From the IMG/VR virus record IMGVR_UViG_3300033148_002172, positions 1-57,908 of that record: a stretch of 57,908 nt of DNA. One strand, 5' to 3'. Each line of letters starts with the position of its first letter. The stretch's first letter is position 1. Below the pieces are notes generated by a model. It saw only the letters and a list, made by a program, of their open reading frames with translations, ran no database searches and was not told the origin of the DNA. Source of the DNA: a virus. Below, piece by piece: positions 15,699 through 22,423 of this stretch. Both the position numbers and the translations under genes were made by a program.

Positions 15699-15943
15699 AG
15701 TTCTCCTGCCCTTTTCTGCCGTAACCGTATGTACCCGGCGGGGTACTCCTCGGTAGGTTCGCGGTGTAGCTCCACTAGCCTATACTCCCCGGCCAGTAGT
15801 AGGCCAATGCCTAACCAGAATGGTTCTTCATCATGTATAGGCATCTTAGCGGCGGTGCAGTTGAAGTCATCGCATACACCTTGCACCTCCTTCACAAAAG
15901 CGTATGCCTTCGCTGCCATATCCTTTGCTTGTCGGTCTATCAT
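15695..15943 (-). CDS. hypothetical protein, 82 aa
   Basis: Unrecognised. It starts MIDRQAKDMAAKAYAFVKEV and includes EPFWLGIGLLLAGEYRLVEL. The ATG at 15941-15943 is preceded by GGAGG and overlaps the upstream TAA (TAATG). Confidence 0.7.
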   Translation of the reverse strand: MIDRQAKDMAAKAYAFVKEVQGVCDDFNCTAAKMPIHDEEPFWLGIGLLLAGEYRLVELHREPTEEYPAGYIRLRQKRAGEL

Positions 15944-16221
15944 TAGTCCCTCCAATAATCGTTCAAGTGTTCATCGAATATACCCTGTATCTCATCCTCC
16001 TCTATCTTGATTTCCTCCTCATCTAGATGCTCCCCACATTCCTGTCGGGCGTCATCCACTTGCTTCGCAAGCCAGACATGGGTTTTATCCCTGGCCTGTG
16101 CCAAGGCATGCTTGGCATCAGTTACCGCACCTCTAGGGTATGCCCGCTCCTCATCAAAGTAGACATCCCCATCTAGGCTTTGGCCTTCAATCCATATGAA
16201 CGCATCATCTGCGCTATTCAT
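15943..16221 (-). CDS. hypothetical acidic protein, 92 aa
   Basis: Unrecognised and strongly acidic, especially in the second half (CGEHLDEEEIKIEEDEIQGI). GGAGG precedes the ATG by about six bases. A DNA-mimic type of inhibitor is conceivable from the charge alone, without other support. Confidence 0.7.
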   Translation of the reverse strand: MNSADDAFIWIEGQSLDGDVYFDEERAYPRGAVTDAKHALAQARDKTHVWLAKQVDDARQECGEHLDEEEIKIEEDEIQGIFDEHLNDYWRD

Positions 16222-16777
16222 TACCCACCTCCTTTAGTTTAACTCGTACTTCCTTTAACTCTAACCTTGCCCACCACTCGTTATTCGCCGTGCGCGGTAT
16301 ACATTGCGTACACCTACACACCCTCCCGTCTTTATTACTTTCTGCGAAGTCTTTGGTTCCCTTCTCATCATAGCCTAGTAGCACGCCCGTTCTTATCTGG
16401 TACTCTTTAGCGGTTATATGAGACTCAAGTGACGCCTGCCAGTTAGCTAGGTGTTCATCCACCTTATCGGGTGTACCCACTATCCACTCCATAGTTATCC
16501 CTGTTTTCATTAGGTGGGGGTACTCCTCTTCGGCCTCCGCACTCGGACCATAGGCGTGGCGACAGACTACCTTGAGTGTATCGGTAAGAGTACGCCCGTA
16601 GGCGTACGCCCCTCCTTCCAAGGCAACATGCCTTAGCTCATCATAGTCCCCAAAGCGGAACCGTTGCATTAGGTAAGGCCAGTCCTCACCCAAATCATTC
16701 CACACCTTGTTTTCCATCCACATTCCTAACTGGCGATGTCCGAATAGGACATCATCCAGCTCCTTAACATATCCCAT
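16214..16777 (-). CDS. hypothetical protein, 187 aa
   Basis: Unrecognised. The sequence includes MGYVKELDDVLFGHRQLGMW, a GRTLTDTLKVVCRHAYGPSA helix and a CRCTQCIP cysteine group that may bind metal. GAGGAGG precedes the ATG closely. Confidence 0.75.
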   Translation of the reverse strand: MGYVKELDDVLFGHRQLGMWMENKVWNDLGEDWPYLMQRFRFGDYDELRHVALEGGAYAYGRTLTDTLKVVCRHAYGPSAEAEEEYPHLMKTGITMEWIVGTPDKVDEHLANWQASLESHITAKEYQIRTGVLLGYDEKGTKDFAESNKDGRVCRCTQCIPRTANNEWWARLELKEVRVKLKEVGNE

Positions 16778-16786
16778 GTTACCTCC

Positions 16787-17380
16787 TCAAAAGTAAGTAT
16801 GAATTCCGGGCGCTTTTTGCGTATGGTGTTGTTCATATGTTGCCGTCCATACTGCGGCCTGCACCTGTGCGGGTTCCCACCCTAGTTGTTTGGCTACGGT
16901 TCGGATACGCAGGGCTGCTTTGTGTCTCACCTTAAACTGCGTATTATACAGTTGGCGGTTAAAATCTGCTTGGTCCCAGATTCTAAACGCTCTCGCCATC
17001 CAGACATCTAGCACTACCTGGGATAGGTCACCCATACAAGCCCCCGCGAAGGCCGATGTCTTAGGACCGCGTATGATGCCGGTCCTTTCATAGTGCACTA
17101 AGCCACTACGCACCATCGGCATCAGCCCCTCAAGTTTATCGTGGGTCTGGATACGTGGGCACTTCACCCACTCCCGCATGTACTGCTTAGTTATCCTAAC
17201 ATTGCGTACTACATGTACGCGGGGACTTGTTATCCCCAACACCGCTGCGGTATGCACTACCGGCCAGCCTTCCTTAACGCACATGGTACGAAGCGCTAGG
17301 TCGCACTCCTCGTACCAGTGTTTATTGTGTTGTCCCTCAAGGGCAAGCTCCTTCAGTTTACTTACACTAGCCATCCTCAT
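16787..17380 (-). CDS. hypothetical protein, possible helix-turn-helix, 197 aa
   Basis: Two segments look like DNA-binding helices: WPVVHTAAVLGITSPRVHVV (about 40-60) and AALRIRTVAKQLGWEPAQVQ (about 155-175). Overall basic. It may therefore be a regulator, but no family is recognised. The ATG at 17378-17380 overlaps the upstream TGA (ATGA). Confidence 0.65.
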   Translation of the reverse strand: MRMASVSKLKELALEGQHNKHWYEECDLALRTMCVKEGWPVVHTAAVLGITSPRVHVVRNVRITKQYMREWVKCPRIQTHDKLEGLMPMVRSGLVHYERTGIIRGPKTSAFAGACMGDLSQVVLDVWMARAFRIWDQADFNRQLYNTQFKVRHKAALRIRTVAKQLGWEPAQVQAAVWTATYEQHHTQKAPGIHTYF

Positions 17381-17649
17381 GCCCACCCCCAAGTGGTTAG
17401 GGTTAGGAAATAACTCTGCCCGCTACGACATCGTAGCGGAACGTGGCTAGCCTTAAGGCTAAACCTCGTACCACCTAAGTTCACTAGGAAGTAGACATAA
17501 GGCTCCATCACCTTCATGTCTACTTTAGCGCCCGCCTTTAGGCTGCACTCCACTAGCTCCGCTAGTGTGTGACGCCCCTTAAGGGCGTCCTTTAGCGCCT
17601 TTACTCGCGCGGTATGCGTGGTAAAGGCTTCGGTTTGTGTAGAACCCAT
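17377..17649 (-). CDS. hypothetical protein, 90 aa
   Basis: Unrecognised. Starts MGSTQTEAFTTHTARVKALK. Its leader (hairpin GGCAATGAAGCC then TAAAGGAGG) is nearly the same as that of the 78-aa gene at 17871-18107, and both proteins begin MGS, so the two genes probably share translation control or arose by duplication of the upstream part. Confidence 0.7.
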   Translation of the reverse strand: MGSTQTEAFTTHTARVKALKDALKGRHTLAELVECSLKAGAKVDMKVMEPYVYFLVNLGGTRFSLKASHVPLRCRSGQSYFLTLTTWGWA

Positions 17650-17690
17650 CGGTCCTCCTTTACAGGCTTCATTGCCTGAAGTAGAGAGTC
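17650..17690 (-). promoter_or_regulatory. leader hairpin plus strong RBS, copy 1
   Basis: Minus-strand CAGGCAATGAAGCCTG can fold as a short stem-loop immediately followed by TAAAGGAGG and the ATGGGT start. The same arrangement recurs at 18108-18150. Confidence 0.55.
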
Positions 17691-17818
17691 AAGAGCTACT
17701 GGCCAGTACCGTCCACAGTTTACCGTCCACAGTTCTAAGAGGAGCTAACTCCCGTATGCTGTAAACATCGCCCGATGCGGCGTCGTCCAAGGGCTTACCC
17801 TTGACTCTCTACTTCAGG
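17675..17818. repeat. 19-bp perfect inverted repeat, 106 bp apart
   Basis: CCTGAAGTAGAGAGTCAAG at 17675-17693 is exactly the reverse complement of 17800-17818. Between the arms are no plausible genes, only a 12-bp direct repeat CCGTCCACAGTT present twice (about 17709-17732). The element overlaps the leader of the 90-aa gene and could form a long-range RNA stem or be a mobile or recombination remnant. Confidence 0.75.
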
Positions 17819-17868
17819 GAATAAATCCCTTACCTTATTCCCTACTGCAGGGAATAAATCCCTTACCT
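17815..17868. repeat. two 21-bp direct repeats with internal hairpin
   Basis: The 21-base segment beginning CAGGGAATAAATCCCTTACC occurs at 17815-17835 and 17848-17868, 33 bases apart. Each copy contains the dyad AGGGAATAAATCCCT. They lie between two leftward genes and are probably regulatory. Confidence 0.7.
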
Positions 17869-17870
17869 CC

Positions 17871-18107
17871 TTAATTATGTTTAGCCTTCGCCAAATGATA
17901 TAGTAACTTCTCTGTGGCGAGCAATTGCTCGCTACGCGCTGGCCCGCGCTCGGCGGCGATGAGGTCTTGAAGCTCCCTAACCATGTCCAGGGCTTCATCA
18001 ATCTCTTCTTTCTTCTTCCATACCTTATCCCAAATCCTTAGGTTATCGGTGTGAGCGGCTTCGAAGCTGACCATTTTAACCCCATCTATTATTTGTACAG
18101 AACCCAT
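17871..18107 (-). CDS. hypothetical protein, 78 aa
   Basis: Unrecognised. Starts MGSVQIIDGVKMVSFEAAHT followed by charged helices (KVWKKKEEIDEALDMVRELQ; ARSEQLLATEKLLYHLAKAK), so probably a helical coiled-coil protein. A strong TAAAGGAGG site precedes the ATG, in a leader shared with the 90-aa gene. Confidence 0.7.
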   Translation of the reverse strand: MGSVQIIDGVKMVSFEAAHTDNLRIWDKVWKKKEEIDEALDMVRELQDLIAAERGPARSEQLLATEKLLYHLAKAKHN

Positions 18108-18150
18108 AGGTTCCTCCTTTACTGGCTTTATTGCCTGCAGTAGGGAATAA
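18108..18150 (-). promoter_or_regulatory. leader hairpin plus strong RBS, copy 2
   Basis: CAGGCAATAAAGCCAG stem-loop followed by TAAAGGAGG and ATGGGT, matching the leader at 17650-17690 with only a few changes. Confidence 0.55.
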
Positions 18151-18647
18151 GTAGGGGACGGGCAGAGTAGGTTACTAGCCTACCCGTCCCCTAATTAAAG
18201 GTTTGCGACATCGCATGTGTCGTCATTACCCCGCTAGCGCGCTTAATGGTAGTCCCTACGATTTTCGTTCGTAGGGAGCCACGCGCTAGCGCTTGACTCG
18301 ACACCCGGCCCGTTCGTTATACGTCGGTTAGCCCGTTCACGGTGCTCCACTTGTCAAGCGGCACACTCGCTATCGGCTATTATTGCCTATCGCTATATAG
18401 GGGACCGTCGCCCCGTTTTAAGTCGACCTCGCATACTCCGCTTCCGCTGGTTACTATATTGTGTCAGTAAAGCCCTGTACTACACTTCACAAGTGAAGGA
18501 CTGACACACACACTAGAGGGCATGATAGGTCATGTGACGGAGATAAGGCGTCAACCTACCTGTACGTTCTAGCGTACCGCTACGAATAGCATCATATACA
18601 AGATATCAAAGAATAGTTGAGAATAAAACAGAATAAGGAGGAAAAGT
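18151..18647. other. non-coding stretch with several hairpins
   Basis: I find no convincing gene here. Dyads include an 11-bp stem TAGGGGACGGG/CCCGTCCCCTA (18152-18162 with 18183-18193), a nested structure around 18230-18300 where GCTAGCGCG pairs with CGCGCTAGC and encloses the hairpin TCCCTACGA/TCGTAGGGA, and GTGTCAGT/ACTGACAC around 18461-18507 enclosing CTTCACAAGTGAAG. They could be transcript leaders, terminators or protein-binding sites. Confidence 0.6.
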
Positions 18648-18671
18648 AGCCGGGAGCATAGGCTCCCGGCT
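18648..18671 (-). terminator. strong stem-loop, probable terminator of the 18677-18965 gene
   Basis: A perfect 10-bp stem AGCCGGGAGC/GCTCCCGGCT with a four-base loop. On the minus strand it is followed by ACTTTTCC and lies 5 bases after the stop codon of the reconstructed leftward gene, as expected of an intrinsic terminator, although the T-tract is short. Confidence 0.6.
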
Positions 18672-18676
18672 ATGGA

Positions 18677-18965
18677 CTACTTGCGCGCCTTTCGGCGCAG
18701 CGTAACCGCGACAAACGGTCGTTTGTGGCCGTACGATGACACGCGGTGCGTAGGATGTTCATTCCTAACACAAGCTGTGTTAGGGATGTTCACTTGCCAC
18801 TGTGTTAGGGATGTTCACTTGCCAGTCACCGATGGCAATGCTATCGTGTCGCAAGTCCTGTTTAGGAACCTGATTAACAATGCGTCGAACTGACGCCCCG
18901 CTTTGACGGGGAACGTTATATACGCGCCCCCTAACGCCCGTCTGGGCGTTCCATGAGTTACCCAT
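18677..18965 (-). CDS. small basic leftward protein interrupted by a 25-bp tandem duplication
   Basis: From the ATG at 18963-18965, which has AAAGGAGG seven bases upstream, translation begins MGNSWNAQTGVRGRVYNVPR and as written stops at 18780 after 61 aa. The stop falls in a perfect tandem 25-bp duplication (18775-18799 and 18800-18824). Removing one copy makes the frame run on to a TAG at 18677-18679, giving 87 aa with a very basic end (FVAVTLRRKARK), exactly divisible by three, and stopping just before the terminator stem. Function unknown. It would be the first gene of the leftward block. Confidence 0.5.
18775..18824. repeat. perfect tandem 25-bp duplication
   Basis: Two adjacent identical 25-base copies, each containing TGTGTTAGGGATGTTCACTT. 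A partly inverted copy lies just before (CCTAACACA/TGTGTTAGG, about 18764-18785). The duplication shifts the frame of the leftward gene at this place. Confidence 0.9.
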
Positions 18966-19166
18966 AGGGCAACCTCCTTTATTCGAGATAGGAAAGAACG
19001 ACCCACAAGGGGCGACCGGAGCAAAGCACCGATGCCAAGGTATATTGCGAGCATCGTGCCAACATTTCCAACGGTCGAAAATCCCCTTGCAATGCCGATA
19101 GTTGAAATAGGACCACAGTCAAAATACAGGTTTCAGGCTGAAATCGCGACATTCATGCCGTGGTTA

Positions 19167-19317
19167 GGCTAATTGAAAACGAGGGACATAGAGCCTATTG
19201 CAGAGGCGTCTAGCGTTTCCAAACCACGACATTAATGTCGTGGTAGCAGGTCCGATGTAGAGCCGTCTAGCGTTCAGTACCACGGCATTCAATGCCGTCT
19301 AGCGTTTTCAATTAGCC
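19167..19317. repeat. 15-bp inverted repeat enclosing palindromes
   Basis: GGCTAATTGAAAACG (19167-19181) is the exact reverse complement of 19303-19317. Between them are a perfect 20-bp palindrome CCACGACATTAATGTCGTGG (19224-19243), the dyad CGGCATTCAATGCCG near 19283-19297, and three copies of GTCTAGCGTT (19208, 19265, 19297). Confidence 0.85.
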
Positions 19318-19344
19318 GCCGGACGCACCTTAGCGTAAACACTG

Positions 19345-19434
19345 TTCACTTAATGAACCTTATTCACTTAGCTAAACTTGTTCACTTAACGAACCTTGTT
19401 TACTTAGTGAACCTTATTCACTTAGTGAATGGGA
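19345..19434. repeat. five tandem 18-bp repeats with internal dyad
   Basis: Consecutive units TTCACTTAATGAACCTTA, TTCACTTAGCTAAACTTG, TTCACTTAACGAACCTTG, TTTACTTAGTGAACCTTA and TTCACTTAGTGAATGGGA. Most contain the dyad TTCACTTAGTGAA or a close variant, so each is likely a protein-binding site. Confidence 0.85.
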
Positions 19435-19501
19435 TTCACGTACCCTTCTCGCGCTAAAGGTACTCGCGATTGCAATAATCGTGCCAGCTTTCTCCTCGGG
19501 A

Positions 19502-19576
19502 GACCGTGACAGCGGAGACCGGGACAGTGGGGACCGTGCCAGTGTGGACCGTGCCAGTGTGGACCGTGCCAGTAAA
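19502..19576. repeat. five tandem 15-bp iteron-like repeats
   Basis: Units GACCGTGACAGCGGA, GACCGGGACAGTGGG, GACCGTGCCAGTGTG (twice) and GACCGTGCCAGTAAA lie end to end with no gaps. They are degenerate at defined positions, like binding-site iterons. Confidence 0.85.
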
Positions 19577-19715
19577 CACTGCAAGGGTTGACATGCCAAT
19601 AGGGTGGGTGGTGTCTCCCATTAGGGGTGTTGTGTCGTCGTTAGTCCGGGGAGGTGCTTTAAACCAAAAAGCGTTAGCTAAGGATTTTGGGGGGGGTGTG
19701 CTAAGAGCACCTAAT

Positions 19716-19742
19716 CTTAGCTAACTTAGCTAACTTAGCTAG
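19716..19742. repeat. three tandem 9-bp repeats CTTAGCTAA
   Basis: CTTAGCTAA, CTTAGCTAA, CTTAGCTAG directly in tandem. Related TTAGCTAAG and CTTAGCT words occur close by (about 19674 and 19756). Confidence 0.8.
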
Positions 19743-19771
19743 TGGGGGCTAAGTGCTTAGCTCTGAGGATT

Positions 19772-20050
19772 TGTCACACCCCGACACCGAATGTGTGACA
19801 GAATGTGTGACAGAAATAATCACCTTTCCACCTACCTTTATCTCTTAGCTACTATCTTTGTCACATGTCACAGTAAAAAAAACTCCTCCACAGAAGTATG
19901 TGTGTTTATACACACACACTTTATATATATAAACTTCTCCCTAAAACCCTGTGACACTGTGACAAATTAATAAGGAATCGAGGTTGAAGCGGCGTAATTC
20001 TTGTCACACCTCGTCTATTTTGTCACAAATAGGGGTTTTTTTCTGTGACA
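19772..20050. promoter_or_regulatory. cluster of ten TGTGACA/TGTCACA boxes
   Basis: The same 7-mer, read on either strand, starts at 19772, 19794, 19806, 19859, 19866, 19950, 19958, 20002, 20021 and 20044. Several are paired back to back or spaced 8 to 12 bases apart. They lie directly upstream of the first rightward promoter and are probably operator or initiator binding sites. Confidence 0.8.
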
Positions 20051-20117
20051 AAGGGGTGACCTTTTTTAAATCCTTAAGGGACCCGGATAGGGTGGGTTGT
20101 ATTTTTTTGGGGGGGGT

Positions 20118-20146
20118 TTGCCTCGTCTAGGGAACGGTGCTATAGT
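20118..20146 (+). promoter_or_regulatory. sigma70-like promoter for the first rightward gene (leaderless)
   Basis: TTGCCT (20118-20123) and TATAGT (20141-20146) are 17 bases apart. The predicted transcription start would coincide with the ATG at 20153, which has no ribosome binding site, so the mRNA is probably leaderless. Confidence 0.6.
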
Positions 20147-20152
20147 GCCCCC

Positions 20153-20926
20153 ATGCGTAGAGAGCTTTTAGCCGAATACTTTATAAACCACCCACTTTCC
20201 CCTGGAGAGCCTCCAGGTATCAAGCTGCCCACTACGGCTATTGGCCTATATGTACTGGCAGGGTACGCCCGCACGGCCAATAACAACCCCAATGTAGCGA
20301 ATTACGGCGCTCTAGCCCATGGTGCTGAGCCGGGGTGGGAGAGGTGGACGGTGTTTGCCCGGACTTTCCCGCAATTACGCAGGTGGTTGAGGTCGCCAGC
20401 CGCCTTTATGCCCCCGAATACATGGCCCCCGGCTATAGCGGGCATATTGCCTCGTCATATTACACCTCGCAGTTTCGCATTGGGGGTGCTTCCCTGTGAC
20501 AGGCAGCAGGTTAGGCACTCGCCTTTTTATAGGGGTGCCTCGATGCGTGGCTTAAGGGCGCTAAGCGCATATGCACATGGTTGGCCTACCCGAGAGGCCG
20601 AGCTTGTCGATATGGCATTAGCCGCCTATGAGATACAAACTATACCCCAGTTCGTAGTGTGGGCACACAACCCGTTATTAGATATAGTGCCTCTACCCTC
20701 TGGACCAGACGGAATCCTAGAAAGGTCTAGGTGCCGTACATATCTAAACCTAAATCCACTAGGTGTAGGTAGAAATACCTTAAATAAGGCCCTACCTCCT
20801 TGGGCTAGGAACGCTGCTTACTTAAGAGACCTGCCTAGACAGCAGTTCAACCCCCGGCGAAGCTCTAGAAAGCCAGTTATAGCGGAGGTAAGTGTGGTGC
20901 CTCGCCAGCTAAAGTGGCAAGTATAG
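20153..20926 (+). CDS. hypothetical protein, 257 aa
   Basis: Unrecognised. It is Pro- and Arg-rich, with an N-terminus MRRELLAEYFINHPLSPGEP and a basic C-terminus (LPRQQFNPRRSSRKPVIAEV). It may bind nucleic acid. It is the first gene rightward from the control region, reads from a predicted leaderless transcript, and is followed by a second, stronger promoter, so it may be regulated apart from the packaging and capsid genes. A regulatory role or a protein acting on the nearby repeats is an inference from position only. Confidence 0.7.
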   Translation: MRRELLAEYFINHPLSPGEPPGIKLPTTAIGLYVLAGYARTANNNPNVANYGALAHGAEPGWERWTVFARTFPQLRRWLRSPAAFMPPNTWPPAIAGILPRHITPRSFALGVLPCDRQQVRHSPFYRGASMRGLRALSAYAHGWPTREAELVDMALAAYEIQTIPQFVVWAHNPLLDIVPLPSGPDGILERSRCRTYLNLNPLGVGRNTLNKALPPWARNAAYLRDLPRQQFNPRRSSRKPVIAEVSVVPRQLKWQV

Positions 20927-20927
20927 C

Positions 20928-20957
20928 TTGACATACTAAAAACAAATAGGTTACTAT
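20928..20957 (+). promoter_or_regulatory. sigma70-like promoter for the packaging/capsid genes
   Basis: Consensus TTGACA (20928-20933) and TACTAT (20952-20957) with an 18-base spacer, just after the stop of the 257-aa gene and upstream of the GGAGG/ATG of the next gene. Confidence 0.65.
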
Positions 20958-20974
20958 GTCACGCGGAGGATAAT

Positions 20975-21187
20975 ATGGATAACGAAGCCCTAATAATAGA
21001 GGTATCTGCCCGGATAACCATCTTAAATGGTCAGGCAACTACTACGCAGACCTATTTACTAGAGAGGGTTAGGGAAGAAGACTGGTCTTCTGTGATGGTA
21101 GCAGCTAGTCACCTATCTTCTATAAGCCAAGAGCTGGAAAGCCTGTCAGTAGTACGGGACACCTTACAAGAATCCTATTATGAGTAA
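20975..21187 (+). CDS. hypothetical protein, 70 aa
   Basis: A small helical protein (MDNEALIIEVSARITILNGQ; AASHLSSISQELESLSVVRD). GGAGG precedes the ATG. First gene after the strong promoter; its stop overlaps the next gene by 8 bases. Function unknown. Confidence 0.75.
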   Translation: MDNEALIIEVSARITILNGQATTTQTYLLERVREEDWSSVMVAASHLSSISQELESLSVVRDTLQESYYE

Positions 21188-21587
21188 GCATAAGCCTTCT
21201 TCTGGGTCTACCCTAGCAGACTTCTATAAGCATGTACCGGCAGAGGTACGGGAGGAGATACGAGAACAGCTTCTAAAGGCCCACGCTGATGGCATGGACG
21301 GGTTCATAGAGGCCACTCAGTACATCCTAGCCCAGCTAATCTCCGGGAACATAGCCCCCGGCATTGCAAAAGCGGCCCAGGGGTATATGGAATTGCTGTT
21401 TACGGCGATATCTGCTAAGATGATACATGAGAAGGAGGAGAAAAATGCCAGCCCATCCAATGTAATGGCGCGGGTCGCAGAGGCACACAAGCGTAGCAAA
21501 AAAATGATACCTCAATATACATTAGATGTGGAGGAAGATGGTACAGTAACGGCCACCGCAGAGCTAGTGAGGGAGGGGGACGTATAG
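21180..21587 (+). CDS. hypothetical protein, possible terminase-associated, 135 aa
   Basis: Mostly helical, with YKHVPAEVREEIREQLLKAH and a long charged helix MIHEKEEKNASPSNVMARVA. Position a few genes before TerL makes a packaging role possible, but no terminase small-subunit motif is certain. Confidence 0.75.
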   Translation: MSKHKPSSGSTLADFYKHVPAEVREEIREQLLKAHADGMDGFIEATQYILAQLISGNIAPGIAKAAQGYMELLFTAISAKMIHEKEEKNASPSNVMARVAEAHKRSKKMIPQYTLDVEEDGTVTATAELVREGDV

Positions 21588-21594
21588 ACATAGC

Positions 21595-22197
21595 ATGAAA
21601 AACACGTTAAACCTATACAAAAGCGAAGGTACCATGTATACCAGTGGTGGCATCGAAGGGCTAGAAGCTATTATATTAGGAAAACCTAGAGGGGATAATA
21701 CTGCTAGGTATTCTATATTTTTAACAGGCGCTATGGGAGAAGAGAGCCTACCTTCTGACTATTTAATAGAGCTTTTACTTATATTTGATAGCGAGAAATA
21801 TGATGCGGAGACAGTAGCTTACTTATTTGAGGTAAGTCTAGAGGATGTATTACTATTCACAGAGAGGTACCCAAGGTACGGGGCTAATTGGAAAGATAGT
21901 ATTGCTACAAAGTGGACAAAGTTCTTTAATTTCTACGAAGATGACCTAGAAGACCTGTCTTGGATATCAAAATACGCTATAAAGAGGGCAGCTTTAGCTA
22001 TAAAAATGGATAAAACCCTATTAGAGGCCACAGAGGAGATGAGAGAAGAGCTAGCAGAGGATGATGGGTGGACAGACGATACATTTATTCTAAGAACAGA
22101 AGGGCTAATAGCCCAGGACAAGAGGGCACACATACTACAGTTTTGGCTAGACAGGTCAGAAGAAGAGGAGGACCATGACAACAGCGAGGCAACGTAA
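21595..22197 (+). CDS. hypothetical protein, candidate terminase small subunit, 200 aa
   Basis: Contains YDAETVAYLFEVSLEDVLLF (about residues 65-85), which looks like a helix-turn-helix of the sort that recognises the packaging site, followed by acidic helices (MREELAEDDGW; WLDRSEEEEDHDN). TerS candidates typically sit just before TerL. The first ATG has a weak site; an ATG at 21634 with AAGG upstream would shorten it by 13 residues. Confidence 0.6.
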   Translation: MKNTLNLYKSEGTMYTSGGIEGLEAIILGKPRGDNTARYSIFLTGAMGEESLPSDYLIELLLIFDSEKYDAETVAYLFEVSLEDVLLFTERYPRYGANWKDSIATKWTKFFNFYEDDLEDLSWISKYAIKRAALAIKMDKTLLEATEEMREELAEDDGWTDDTFILRTEGLIAQDKRAHILQFWLDRSEEEEDHDNSEAT

Positions 22198-22423
22198 ATT
22201 ACAGGTAGATTTGGGCTATGTACCAGCATTGGTCTATATATCAACACCCCACGGGGACTCTACTGTCACGGTATGGTGCGTACATCAGCAAGAGTTTGAA
22301 GAACTTAAGAAAGCAGCAGTGAGCAACACCCCATTCGAGGGCAAGAGCTTTGCTTTGCCTAATGATGCCGCTAGTAAGATAGTAATGGTCGCCATGAAAC
22401 GTCCAGAGCATGTAGTAGCGTAG
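22175..22423 (+). CDS. hypothetical protein, 82 aa
   Basis: Unrecognised small protein (LVYISTPHGDSTVTVWCVHQ; NDAASKIVMVAMKRPEH), likely a compact alpha/beta fold. GAGGAGG precedes the ATG. The stop overlaps the GTG start of TerL, so the two are coupled. Confidence 0.75.
   Translation: MTTARQRKLQVDLGYVPALVYISTPHGDSTVTVWCVHQQEFEELKKAAVSNTPFEGKSFALPNDAASKIVMVAMKRPEHVVA

Larger units (their letters stand above)
18966..20117. other. repeat-rich intergenic control region, candidate replication origin
   Basis: About 1.15 kb between the divergent blocks with no supported gene. It holds, in order, nested palindromes (19167-19317), five 18-bp dyads (19345-19434), five 15-bp repeats (19502-19576), three 9-bp repeats (19716-19742), an AT-rich block with TTTATATATATAAA near 19920, and ten TGTGACA/TGTCACA boxes (19772-20050). 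Such clustering of iterons and AT-rich DNA at a divergence point is typical of replication origins and early/late switches (inference). Confidence 0.55.

Noticed and set aside
17795-18001. Minus-strand frame with an 11-aa repeat (VRDLFPxV)
   Set aside because: It overlaps the better 78-aa gene, lacks a start near its only ribosome site, and the repeat is explained by the regulatory direct repeats.
18672-18893. Plus-strand frame whose AAGGAGG would be brought near the ATG by looping out the 10-bp stem
   Set aside because: The opposite strand has a better gene ending just before the same stem, which then acts as its terminator. The plus-strand protein has no sign of selection.
19345-19576. CRISPR-like array
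   Set aside because: The repeats are contiguous with no spacers and there are no cas genes; the Cas4-like nuclease belongs to the replication cassette.
19414-19599. Minus-strand frame with LARST repeats
   Set aside because: No start signal; it merely translates the 15-bp iterons.
18151-20117. tRNA genes in the intergenic region
   Set aside because: Several stem-loops are present but I could not assemble a cloverleaf with a TTCGA-type arm. A tRNAscan run would settle it.
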